Assembly (NCBI GenBank): GCA_023634235.1
Contig: JAMKCF010000011.1
Location: 1,878,001-1,942,000 of the forward strand
Source: Pisaster brevispinus
Lineage: Eukaryota; Echinodermata; Asteroidea; Forcipulatida; Asteriidae
Reading direction: 5' to 3'
DNA length: 64,000 nucleotides
Positions 11,702-23,700 of the stretch are shown here, piece by piece (position 1 is the first letter of the stretch; every line of letters begins with the position of its first letter). The translations under genes and the position numbers were made by a program. Below the pieces are notes generated by a model. That model was not told the origin of the DNA, ran no database searches, and saw nothing but the letters and a program-made list of their open reading frames with translations.

Positions 11702-12310
11702 ATTTGGACGAAGGAACAGAAGGGATAATCTCCGATTGTGTGTATCATTGGCTGCAGACTACACAGAGGTTTTTTTATATTTTTGTATATGCATTGCCTG
11801 CAGCGTTATACAGTCAACTTGCGGTGACTGACTGTATGTATGTGTGTGTGTGGTTGCCAATGTGTTGAACAGCCTTAGCTATATCACGGAGGCCACATTA
11901 AGGTGATTCCTGCTTTTGTTATGTTCCTCTCACCTTCGAATCGGGTTAATACGATCCATGATTAAAAATTCTCCACTTGCAGAACGGTAGGCACTGATTG
12001 TAGGTGGTCGGCTGGCCGTGTGCGTACAACGAGGTGGCATTCATTGCTTTCATTAATTGTGCTAATTTGCTTCTTGCTATTTGTATCCCCGGCCAGTAAT
12101 TACTAGGGGGTGCATGGATTGAGATGGAGATCGCCCGTAGTGCCGTCGGAGGATGTTCTATGTTGATGAGGACCATGACGACGGTAATGTTGGCGATGAC
12201 GACAGTGGTGACCCCTTCGTGCACTTCATGACCTCGTTCTCGATGACAAGTAGTCTACACTGGTTACCCGAGATACCGCTCTCCCTCTGTGTGTATGCAC
12301 AGGGTTTAAC

Positions 12311-12330
12311 TCACACACACACACACACAC
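12311..12330. repeat. (AC)n microsatellite in the RASGRF 5' leader
   Basis: About ten uninterrupted AC dinucleotides, 55 bp before the initiation codon, probably within the 5' UTR. Likely polymorphic in length. Confidence 0.85.
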
Positions 12331-12385
12331 TGTAACTTCACACTATACCTAGATAAACCCACCCGACTCCACCATCATCATCACC

Positions 12386-12646
12386 ATGCAGAAGGCTGTA
12401 CGCTACGAGGAATCCCAGCTCCTACAGCTTGCGACTAGGGCCAAGACGGACCACATGATTGCCGGTACCCTGCAGAAGAAGAGCTCCGACACGGTCAAGT
12501 GGAAGCAGCGTTTCTTTGCCCTGTATCAAAATCTACTTTTTTACTTTGAGAGCGACACCTCCCAGAGACCTGTTGGATGGATCTTCCTGGAGGGTTGCTA
12601 CTGTGAGCGTTTGGCATCCACCAGGAACAGCAAGGAAGAAAACAAG
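12386..12646 (+). CDS. RASGRF: RASGRF exon 1 (start codon, N-terminal half of PH domain)
   Basis: The ATG at 12386 follows a CATCATCATCACC leader (good initiation context, ACC before ATG). It encodes 87 residues beginning [10 protein letters not shown]; RASGRFs also start MQK. Residues 24-57 form the first PH strands ([20 protein letters not shown] and [12 protein letters not shown]). The donor GTAAGT begins at 12647, phase 0. The exon is richer in G+C than its surroundings. Confidence 0.93.
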
Positions 12647-15600
12647 GTAAGTGTAGACTGCTATTTGTGTGGAAAGAAAATTTGTGACTTTTTTCTTTTT
12701 CAGTAAAAGAAAAAGATTAATTTGAAAAGCTCTTGTGAATTTTTTCCCCCTCATTTTTGACAAATCTAATTGGGAAAAAGTGCTTTATTATGTTGTTTTT
12801 TTACACCAGTGTAACATAGGGTAAAACTAAATCACAGTGTTTTTTTTTTCACACCCGATCAATAGTTACATCAGTAAGTTATTTAGAGGTTGCTGTGCAT
12901 TTATATATATTCAGTTGTCACATTTTGAAGGAGATCTTGTTTCAGCTAGTTGATATGGTATAATCATTTTATTTTACTGTTTGACACCTTGAATATTCAT
13001 TACAATATACATACATGTAGTGTCAATTTTGATGTGGATACGATATTAATGTTCATTACATTTCACTCTATGACATCTTGATTATTCATTACAATGTATG
13101 TAATGCCAATTTTGATGTGGATATGATATGACTATTAATTATATTTCACTGTATGACATCTTGAACATACATAACAATGTATGTAGTGTCAATTTTGATG
13201 TGGATACGATATGAATATTCATAATATTTCACTGTATGACATCTTGAATTTTCATTACAATGTAGGTAGCATCAATTTTGATGTGGATACGATATGAATA
13301 TTCATTACATTTCACTGTATGACATCTTGAATATTCACAAGTGGTATACATGGAGTGTCAATTTTGATGTGGATACAATATGAATATTCATCACAAAGAA
13401 ATAAAAATTAGCTATGCAAACTGCTCACCGACCAAAATGACCTATGATGACAAAATTGCAAAGAATTTGTTAATGGCCTCAAGCCTTGACCCTAGGGAAG
13501 TCTTTCTCAAAGAATAAATTGACTCTTTTCAATGGCAGCTTGTTATGGCTGTGGATTCTGAATATTCATGAGTTAGTATAGACCTATAGCCAATTAAAAT
13601 AGTGGGAATTTCGAATCTCAACTGCATTCTTAGCTATACAAGATAATAATACTTATTTTACTTACTCGTATTTCTAACTCGAGTAAGTAAGTCTGGGTTT
13701 TTTTCACAGATTCATCTGTTTTGTATCTTGCAATCCCTGTGAGAATTTGAGTGCACCAAACATTTTTAATGAAGTAGTTATGACATAAGAAAAACTATAA
13801 AACTGATTAAGAAACATTTAACAGGTTTATTGCCCTTAACGATCTTGCCTTGATGTGCAGGATTGCTGACTTAATTGCATTGAGATGGAGTTTGAGTTGA
13901 CATCAATACTCATCAATAAGGTCATGAATAATAAAACAAAAGACACATCATTATGAAGAGCGAGTAGCGGTGATATAGTGCACTTGAGTATACGGTGATT
14001 TACATAATCATGCAGATGGTAGAGGTCAAATTGTACAAAGTGAGCGACGGACGTTATATTCATGCAGTCACTCGTGCGTTTAATACGCTCAATTCCAGAG
14101 AGTTACTGGTATGATATTGCACACGCAGTTCACCAATCATAAAGTATTACTCTCTGAATTCCGAGGGAAGCCCAAAAAGTTTGGGCTTGCTCTTACGGAC
14201 GACTCTTTGGTTTGACTTTAATATGGAAGCCATATATTGGCTTTGGATTAATTAGGAAGTTTTCTGTGTTCAAGTGCTTGAAATTAACACTGGACCGCAG
14301 GCCCCCAGGGCTAGAGATTTTAGTGTTGGGGCCAGTAAACTCATGACCAGACAAGTCCGATGGTCTTGTGTTTTTCAATCGAATAATAATACCTCACTGT
14401 ATGGTACTTTGAACAGAAACAAATTATGTTCAAATGTTGACTTTGAGTCTGATAAATAGCGTTCATTATGACAGATGTGATAAATCATCTTTACATATCG
14501 TAGAGCTTGTTCAAATAAAAACAGCTCAGATGTTAAACTGTGTAGAGAGCTTTTTCTCATTTTAATTCTGGTCTCGTAAAAACAATTCTGGTCCAGTAAA
14601 CATTCTCAGCCACAAGCCCTGCAGTCTTTCTGGATTGTACCACAGTGTCTGTTTTATCTGTTGTGTTTGTTGTTGTCTTTTGGTGTGAAGTAGTTAATAA
14701 ATCCCATGATTTCTTTTTCTTGTCACGTCGTCGTGGCCAAGCGGTCAAGGGCACTGGACGCAAACATGCCCCCTAATTGATGTCTCTGCCTTCCCCACCC
14801 GGTGCCCCCACCTCTTCATGTCCTAGCGGAGCAGTCAAGCACACTGGACTCAAACATATCCCCCTAAATGATGTCCCTGCCCCCTAGAATCTGTTATTTT
14901 GAGATTAATAATTACCAGAGTCAAATATTACATTTTATAACCTTTAATGTGATAATTTCAATGTTTTTACAACTTTTTTCCCATTTACACGCAGAATTTT
15001 TAATTTTTTTTTAACACTTTAATGTTAGATTATCTTATTAAAAATAGTAATTGGCATTACGTGAGCACTGAAAAGAAGGCTTGTTTAAGAGAAATGCAAA
15101 AGGAAAAGGAGAAATTGTAATTGGCCAGACAAAAATGGCGCACCCCCTTAGTGCCCCCCACCCCTAAAATGTTACCCTAAAGTTGCGGCACTGCCTGTCG
15201 TGGAGCTGGCTTGGCAGCCTGTTGACTGTGTGCACAGTGCATGGCAGCGTGTGTAAACTGCATACATCGTGAGCGAAGGAAGTGTTAAGCTGTACAGACG
15301 TCACACTGTGTGTACATGTGACAGGGACCACAGACAGGTTCAGATCTACCACTTGACAATCACCGTGCTGGATGGGACCACAGGGTTCAAGTCCCACTTG
15401 GGTCATGGGATAGATTGTGCTGTCAATGCTTGGACATTTATCGCCCGGGACTCTAACAGTGAGGTCCCTGGATGACAAACTGAGCAGGGACAGCAAACAA
15501 ATACAGTTGACTATAGAACTACAATTTCTGCTCTTAACTATTTGCTTGGTTTGATCATAAAAGATGGATTTTTAAATTATTTTTGCAGTCCTTGCATGTA

Positions 15601-17618
15601 GTCAGAGACCTGTAGTTTTATTTTGAGGGATTCAGATCTCTTAGGGGCCATTCAGAATAGTCAATGTAAAAAATATAAAAACAATTCTCGAAATTGTAGG
15701 TGAGTGGGTCACAAGAAATATCTGAAAATAAAAATTCAGTAAAAAAAAAAAAAGAGTATAAATTAACAATTGAAAAAGAAGAGGAAAAAGTACCCAGCTG
15801 GCTAAGATCGTCAATTAAATTCCTGATAAACTCCAAAGTTAGTTTAAGCCAGAAAAAAACATCGAAAACTACTGATGTACAAGTCCTGTGGTCTAAAATT
15901 TCTGGTTCATTTGAGGCATTACTTTGTTCTTCAGTGTATAGATTATATTATGAAGCCATTCAATATTAAATTTTTTAACATTGACTATTCTGAATGGCCC
16001 CTTAGACCTATTATTTTTCATGGTTTTTCCCGATTGCATTATTTTGTGCATTCATTTCTCTTGCCCAAACATTGTTTTGAAATAATTTAAATAGCACCAG
16101 ATGTGATAATGAGAAGCAGTCTCCCTGTCATGTGGCCAAAACTACATTAAGTCTTTTTTAGCAAATGGCGATGTAGATGGATTATTCATGCATACATCCT
16201 TGTAAGGGCAGGGTCACTGTTTGGTTTCTGTCAACGTAATATTGATTTAAAGGCCAAATCATCGATAAAGATGGAGTAAAGTCACTTGTGAAAGTTTCAT
16301 CTGGATACAGTGTCTACTTGTTGAGAAAACAGCAAAAGAACTGTCACAGTATTTTCATCTACTTTCATTTTTTCGGAGCACAAAGAAAAATTAACCAGGG
16401 CAGAATCTGGAACTGCAAATGTCTGTATTTTCATCAAGAACATCAAATCCATCCACGTGTAGCGAAGTGACAGCGAGTACCAACCGCATCTCTGGCCACA
16501 GCGAAGTGACAGCGAGTACCAACCGCATCTCTGGCCACAGCGAAGTGACAGCGAGTACCAACCGCAACTCTGGCCACAGCGAAGTGACAGCGAGTACCAA
16601 CCGCATCTCTGGCCACGGCGAAGTGACAGCGAGTACCAACCGCATCTCTGGCCACAGCGAAGTGACAGCGAGTACCAACCGCAACTCTAGCCACAGCGAA
16701 GTGACAGCGAGTACCAACCGCATCTCTGGCCACAGCGAAGTGACAGCGAGTACCAACCGCAACTCTGGCCACAGCGAAGTGACAGCGAGTACCAACCGCA
16801 TCTCTGGCCACAGAGAAGTGACAGCGAGTACCAACCGCATCTCTGGCCACAGCATTCACGGATATCTAATAAACCTCCAAAAGGTCACCTGGAGGTCATC
16901 TTTGCAGACAATTTTTTTATATTTCTAAACAGCAGGGGCACTTCAGACAAAATAATTTCACATAATGCTTACCACCATCACCCTCTTTATAACAAGTAGG
17001 CTTTCTGATTAAAAATTACACAATTTCTTATTTGGGATCACTTACCAAAGTACCTTTAAGTACAAGTACAAAGTAGTTAAGTAGGTGTAATTCCTAGGAT
17101 ATTCGGAAGGGTGGAAGGGGGGGGGCTTTATCCTACAGACCAAAGAAGACCCTAAACTGCTACTTATTTTTCAGGATTATTTACCTATTTACCTAACTGT
17201 TCAATCACACCAATGGCTATAGCAGATTATTCTGAAATACACTGTGTATCAGCTTCATTAGGCAGACAGTGTCTGTCTGTATGCATGCCTGGTTATGCAT
17301 GCAAACAGGTTGGCACATTTAATGAATGCTAAGAATCACTTGGACCAACAAACACACCTTCATTAATTACTGTCTCCGCTATGTTTCCTCCACTTGATCC
17401 TCTTCCATGGTGTGATTGCCGGGAGCAAGATATCCAGTCTCCCTCTTCACTCCTAAAGCCGTAATACACAGAGGAGTTAAGGCAAGCTAATGTACATAAA
17501 TACGCAGGACTCATTTTTATATATATATATAAATATTTTTTTTAATTTTATTATTATTATTATTGTTATTATTATTTTTGTTTTATTTATTTATTTAGTT
17601 ATATATTTATTTATTTGT

Positions 17619-17653
<35 letters not shown>

Positions 17654-17691
17654 TTATTTATTTATTTATTTATTTATTTTTATTTTATTTT

Positions 17692-17722
<31 letters not shown>

Positions 17723-20700
17723 TTATTATTTTTTGGGGGGGGGGGGGGGGAATCCACAAGACCACAGGGCGGGCTTGTTGCTGATTAATTTTACTGGACT
17801 AGAAAAGACAAGAAAAGACCAACCAGAATCAAAATGACAACGCATTTTAACAAATGATTTTAACAAATGATTTGAACAAAAACTTACAGATTCAGAAGTA
17901 AGAGAAGACTGATCTTATTTGTCTTATGGGTAGGTGAACATCGATATTTATGCATCATTTTGTTTTTCTAAGTTAAAGATATAACACAGTGAACTGAAAA
18001 ACGCACGACTGCCTGACTTGTCCAGTGGTGAGTTTACTGGCCTGTTGCTAAAACCACTGGCCTCGGCTCTCTGGTCCAGTGTATAGTTCGAGCCCTGCTA
18101 CATACAAGAATTGTATTTAAAGCAGAAAGACTTTTTTAATCTCTTAAACTTCATGTCTGTACAAATTTCTGTCTGGAATGGAAACGGTGTCTGGAAAGAG
18201 CAAATTGTAAATAGACAGCAGGTTTCAATATGCAGAAAAAAGAAGACATCCCCCCCAAAAAAACAACAACAACAACAAAAACAACACAACAACAATAGCA
18301 ACAACAAATTAAATATGTATATATTCTCATTCAGGCCAGGTTTCTTTTTCACAAACACTCAAAATTATGCATTGATTCTTTTAGTTCGAATTTCACACTC
18401 GCTGGAAAAACTGTGGCGCATTATGTAGCAAATTTCACACCTCATGTCCATCTCACTTGAGGTCTGCAATATGCAAATTCCTAAGCAATACAAGACCCTT
18501 TTTTTATATTTTCAGTGTACAGATGCATCATGGAGGCTTCGCAATAATCAATATATTGGGCTTTAATATTGTACTGTAAAATAATCTCCAGATTTCAGCT
18601 CAGCGTATTGAGCTAAAATCTTTGTCTGTTTCGGTTTACCAAATCCCGATGCTTTGTGGAGAATGGACACTCCTGTTTCTGTTGAGCAAATTTAATGCTC
18701 CCCCCCAGCAAAACTGTCTCATTTTTACCATTTATTATGAATATAATCAAGCAGTGAATATGCTGTCTGTTTACAAATGAACTGGTAAATTGTATTTTTA
18801 GCATGACTGCCTGCAGGCTGATTCTCCATAGACTGTAGAGTAAGGGAAAGATTTGGATCAGAGATTGGGAAAACTGAAGACTTCAAGGAACGATACAGCA
18901 GTGGCATAACTAGACATCTTCATTTTTTGTCGCGGGGGGAGGGGGAGGGGATTGTAGGGAGCAAGTGGGGGCAAAGAAATCATTATTTGGGGTCTTGGTG
19001 AACTGAACCATTCATTGATTTGTAAATGTATATACTTTACTATTAATATTCCCATTTTCAAGTTTGGATAAAGCAGACTTTCGAGTCACAGTGTTTGAGT
19101 ACACTTTGTTAATCCTGGCCAACTTGATATGGGCCACCACTTTTTGTTTCGGTTTTGTTTTATTTTTTTTAGCACTGTTTTTCCCCTGTTTTTTGTTCTT
19201 CTTTTTTTTTTTTTTTTTTTTTAGCAAATGGAATGTTTGTATAGCCTTTTACTACTACAACTATCACTAATAATACTGCTACTACTACTAATAAAAACAA
19301 TAATAGTTTGTGCATTGTTTTTATATTTCAATTGGAGGGGAGGGTGCAAGGGTTCTGGGCTGGTCCCCCTTGCATCTCCCCTCCCCTAAATAATGTTTCA
19401 CTCATTTATCAAAAACTTTAGCATCATGAGTAAACAATATTAAGGGAAGTTGTCCCAAATGAGCATCATTATACATGTACAATGTGCAAATCTGTGAACA
19501 CTTATATTTTGAATCTTACAAATGTTGTGCGCACTCTTTACTGTGAAAGATAAAAGTCTCAAAGATTTATATTTGGCGAAAAATTACTGCCAAATTAAAG
19601 TGGAAAAGCTAAATTTGTTGTAACAAAATTACATTAAATTGGGTTTTCTTAAAATATGTAAGTACTTATTTTATTAAATTTGTGTATGCTTTCTTTTCTT
19701 TTGTTTATTTAATGATACCTGTTAGTGGTGGTTAACCACTGTTGGTTATCAATAAATAAAAAAAAAAAAAAATATATAAATGGATAATATAATTAATAAA
19801 ACTACATGTACAACTGGTTTTACTTAGTTTGAATCTATCCCAGGAAGAAACATTTATTGGAAAAGGTTTCCCCCGACTTCAATTCAAACAAGCTTTCTTT
19901 TTTATTTGTGAAACTCATTGTTGAATTTGAAAGGACACGGCTGTGTTTTCCTTGAGTAAAGGGCAACTCCATTTGTAAATAAGGAAGTGGATAAGATTCT
20001 GGAAAAAGGGTCACCTAAGCAAATATCACACAGGGTCAGAAAGGCATGGAAAGTAATACTAGTCCAAGGCCTCCATGAACAAGCATCAACTTTCTCTCGA
20101 AATACCCCAACTTCTTTTCTTGAATGGGTTTATAAAAAGAAATAATGGTGATCAGCAGGACTCGAATTTGGGATAAAAATGTTCAAGACCGCAGGACTTG
20201 TAGCTCAGAATCTTTACTGGACCGGGATTTTATTCACAAGACCAGAATCAAAATGAAAAGAGACTAGAATCAAAATGGCAACATGGTTTTATCATCTTAA
20301 CTGTTTCATTTGAATAAAACACTAAGAGAAGATTGATCTCCTCAGCAGCATTGAAAGATATTTGTGAGACTCAAACTCAACATTTGAACATCATTCTTTT
20401 GAGACAAAGATGTTTAATTGAAAAAAAACAAAAACAAGACCACCGATATTATTCTGTCATTAGTTTACTGGCCCGACACTGAAATCACTGGCCTCGGGCC
20501 AGTGGTCCAGTGTAAAATTCGAGCCCTGATCAGGTTGGCTCAGTGGTTTCTTTTCCTGCTCTTCACCTCCTCTGGACCCTAATTCAAATCCCACCTTGGA
20601 CCGGGACATTGCATGTGGATTGGGTTTTTCAGTCCCTGCCTGATTGCGTGGGTTTCCCCACGATTGTGGTTTTCCTCCCACACCTAAAACTGAACAGTTC

Positions 20701-23700
20701 TCGTCTTCTAATCACAATTCTCCTATTGGGGCTTTGCGCTGTTGATTGTGTAGTAATGAAATAAAATCATAAATAAATAAATAATTACATGAAGAAACAA
20801 TATCCTGTAGTATTGTAAACATTTAGCATGAGGGGTCTTTCCATAAACAAGCTAGCATATCAGGCTAAAGAGCATAAAATGCGACCTCAGTATGTGCAAA
20901 TTGTGACTTCAGATCAAATTCACAAAGATCACATAGATAAAACCATTTAGAATAACCAAGATTGCACAGTACATGTAGGGCTTTTAAGGCCAAAGATAAA
21001 CACCAAGTTAATAAAAACATTGCGAGGACCTCGTTTCAATTTGGCATGCTTAGACCAAACTTTCAAACTTTGGATCCAGAATGCCCCAGAGCTTTGAAAA
21101 AACCCTGGGGAGAACCCTGACTTTACTGCACGTGAAAAAAAAAAGGTTCACCGTGAAAAATTGGAGTGAAAAAGAATACGAGAAGTCATTTGTACCATGC
21201 AACCCTAAGGCTGTTCTACATCTGCATGCACAGAGAGCGGTGATTCAAGATATAAGCTGATTTGGACTTCTTATCCAACCCTCTGAGTTCTAAAGAGCAG
21301 GTGGTTGTCTAAATTATTAAACAAGTTCACACAGTTTCTGGGTTGCAAGTCGGTTATTTTTCGTTTGAACAAACTAATTAGCATGCAGTGTGTGCAGTGT
21401 GTTCTGAGTTCCTCATATTTACATATCATCCACATGTACCAGAAGAAAACAAATTTGGGGGTGAACAAAGACAAATTGACTAGAGCAGGACTTGAACCTG
21501 AGACCTCTGGATTAACGTGGGGTCTCCCTATTTGTCAGGGGGGTGCCAGTCAGAAGCCATTCAACCTGTTACTACCATGTAGCCAGGGATCACGCCCAAG
21601 TATACATAACAACCTGGAAAGTGGCAGCAGAGAGGGATCACCTTAAGGGGATGCGACTTTTTTATTTCAAATCAAGGGAAACTGACTGGGTAAATTTCAA
21701 ATAATTTTGGTTTGAACAAAGAAAAGAGGGATGACCTTATAAGGGGATGCATTTTTTTAATTTCAAATATCACGCAACAAGCCACTAGGGAAACTGAGTA
21801 GGTAAATTTTAAATAATATTGGGTTTAAAACATGTTTTTACTTGAGTGGGATTTGAACCTAAGACCACCGGATTATTGTGCCAAAAACCAAAATCGTTCT
21901 TTTGTCCCTTCCCCAAAAATTCAAAGTCAGTCATAGCGATACCACTCTGTGCTGAAATGTGTCTACAATTGCACCACAAATAAAGCCAAACACTCGATTT
22001 ATGTAACTGTACACTCACAGGTGCACTGGGCACTAAAACAATTTGCAAATATTAGTAAACGAGTCCATGCAGTGTGTTGTTGAGGGCTGTGAAAAGTTGT
22101 CGCTATCTGCACTTTGGACCTGGTATCCATAATACTGCCTGATTGATTATTAGTTCTTGTGTGTGTGAAAATAATACATGAATGGTGCGACTTTTTAATT
22201 GAACGCAGAGAACAATTTCATTCAGCAATTTTTTGCATAGACAAATATTTTGACTGAACAGTTTTTGTGTAGTCTGAATGCTAATATTGATTAGAAAATG
22301 TATATTTTGGAGTAGCGAGTGGTACCTTTTGTGTAGTAGTTTGCTATGTTATACAAGGGAAATCGTTCAAAGGAGCATATTAAAGGTAATGTATACCTTT
22401 GGATTTTGGAACCGTTCGATTTGAGCGGTTTATGTCCAGGCAGGAAGAATAATCCGTATTTAGAGTGCGGAATCTGAGAAACGTCTCATGCAGAAACGTT
22501 TCTCAGATTGAAATGTTTTTGAATCCCTCTCTCTAAAACCACATTGAAGGGAGTTGTTTCCCAAAATTGTTTTATATTATCAACAGCTGCAGTGCTTCTT
22601 ACCAAGTAAGTTTTTGTGGTCGCTAATTTTTGGAGCAATTACCAAAGGTATACCCTCCCTTGGAGTCCCAGACACAGACAACAAGAATTTGTATTTGCTT
22701 GCAAAACATTTTTTTTCTTTCATGCATGAATCGTTTCTCAGATTCAAATGTTTTGGGGTGAAAAAACTTCCAAAATGTACATGTATTAATTAGAAGGGAA
22801 TCCTTTCTCTAAATAGTTTATATTATCAACAGCTGCAGTGCTTCTCACCAAGTAAGCTTTTACAGTCATTAATTTTTGGAGTATTTATCAATCTATGACC
22901 CAACAATTAAGTGCGTTACCGTAATCAATATGAAAATGAAAACTAAATATGTCATATTGATAATATACTTAATAAACATAGGCATAAAAATGATTCTTAT
23001 GTGAAACTTTTTACAAGAACAGTGAATATCTTGCCCTAAGATAGGGGCCTCCCTACTTGGTCAATATTTTTGTGAGGTTTGGGGGGGGGGGGTAGTGCCA
23101 AATAACTTTCACTGGCTGGTTTCTTGTTTTTTCATGACAGATAGACAGTGTGATTGAATGTATTTGTTCAAAAATATAGTTGTACACATTTTAAATATTG
23201 TCTTTCCCTTGAGTTGATTCTGAAGCACATTGAGTATAATGTAAACCTACAAAGTTGTTTTCGGAAAGTTCGTCGCGTCAACTGAATCTTTACACAGAGA
23301 GATAACAAATTATGTCTATTTAATCACGTATAATACCTTAATTTAGACATTCTGTAGATAAAGATCAACTGAAAAGACAAGTTCAACAAATAAAGCAGCC
23401 TGTTTGAATTCATATCAAAACAGATGGATGGGAAACTGGGGTGGTGGCGGGGGTAAGGGGGTGGTGGCTCTCTTAATAGATTTGTGAAAATATAGATTAT
23501 TAAAATTATAGTTATCACTTTGAAGAGGTTACATGGGGGCCGATGTTTGTTTTTGCACACGTATATAAATACGGCGAGCTTTTATTTTGCGCCAATTCAT
23601 TTAGACCACAGCACTTAAGTATTTTTTCCAGCAAGGTATGTGGAGTAAATGAGATCAGTATATTACTTAATATGGGGCAGATAGGGGAAATATTGGGTGG

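Larger units (their letters stand above)
4013..12385. other. Intergenic region between TMEM79-like and RASGRF genes
   Basis: No coding exon is supported over 8.4 kb. The 3' UTR of the upstream gene must start at 4013; AATAAA hexamers at 4501-4506 and around 5083-5090 and 5190-5200 are candidate polyadenylation signals. The rest is AT-rich with repeats at 9405-9447, 10105-10372, 10629-10705 and 10732-10930, homopolymer G or C tracts near 5558-5572, 8770-8790 and 9468-9479, and a possible promoter near 11650. The 172-codon frame on the minus strand (7675-8193) has no recognisable features. Confidence 0.65.

Noticed and set aside
16462..16851. CRISPR-like regular repeat
   Set aside because: Units are contiguous with no spacers, and the surroundings are a eukaryotic intron.
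16391..16928. Long open frames on both strands over the 39-bp array (138-169 codons) with repetitive 13-residue peptides
   Set aside because: Tandem repeats with a period divisible by three automatically keep frames open. The unit is a piece of a dispersed non-coding element, and there is no start context or flanking exon structure.
17490..17837. 115-codon frame resembling a hydrophobic membrane protein
   Set aside because: Made of TTTA microsatellite translation.
18240..18310. CAA-rich tract as a polyglutamine coding exon
   Set aside because: Simple repeat AACAAC in intron 1 next to a C/A run; no acceptor or donor and no continuity with the RASGRF protein.
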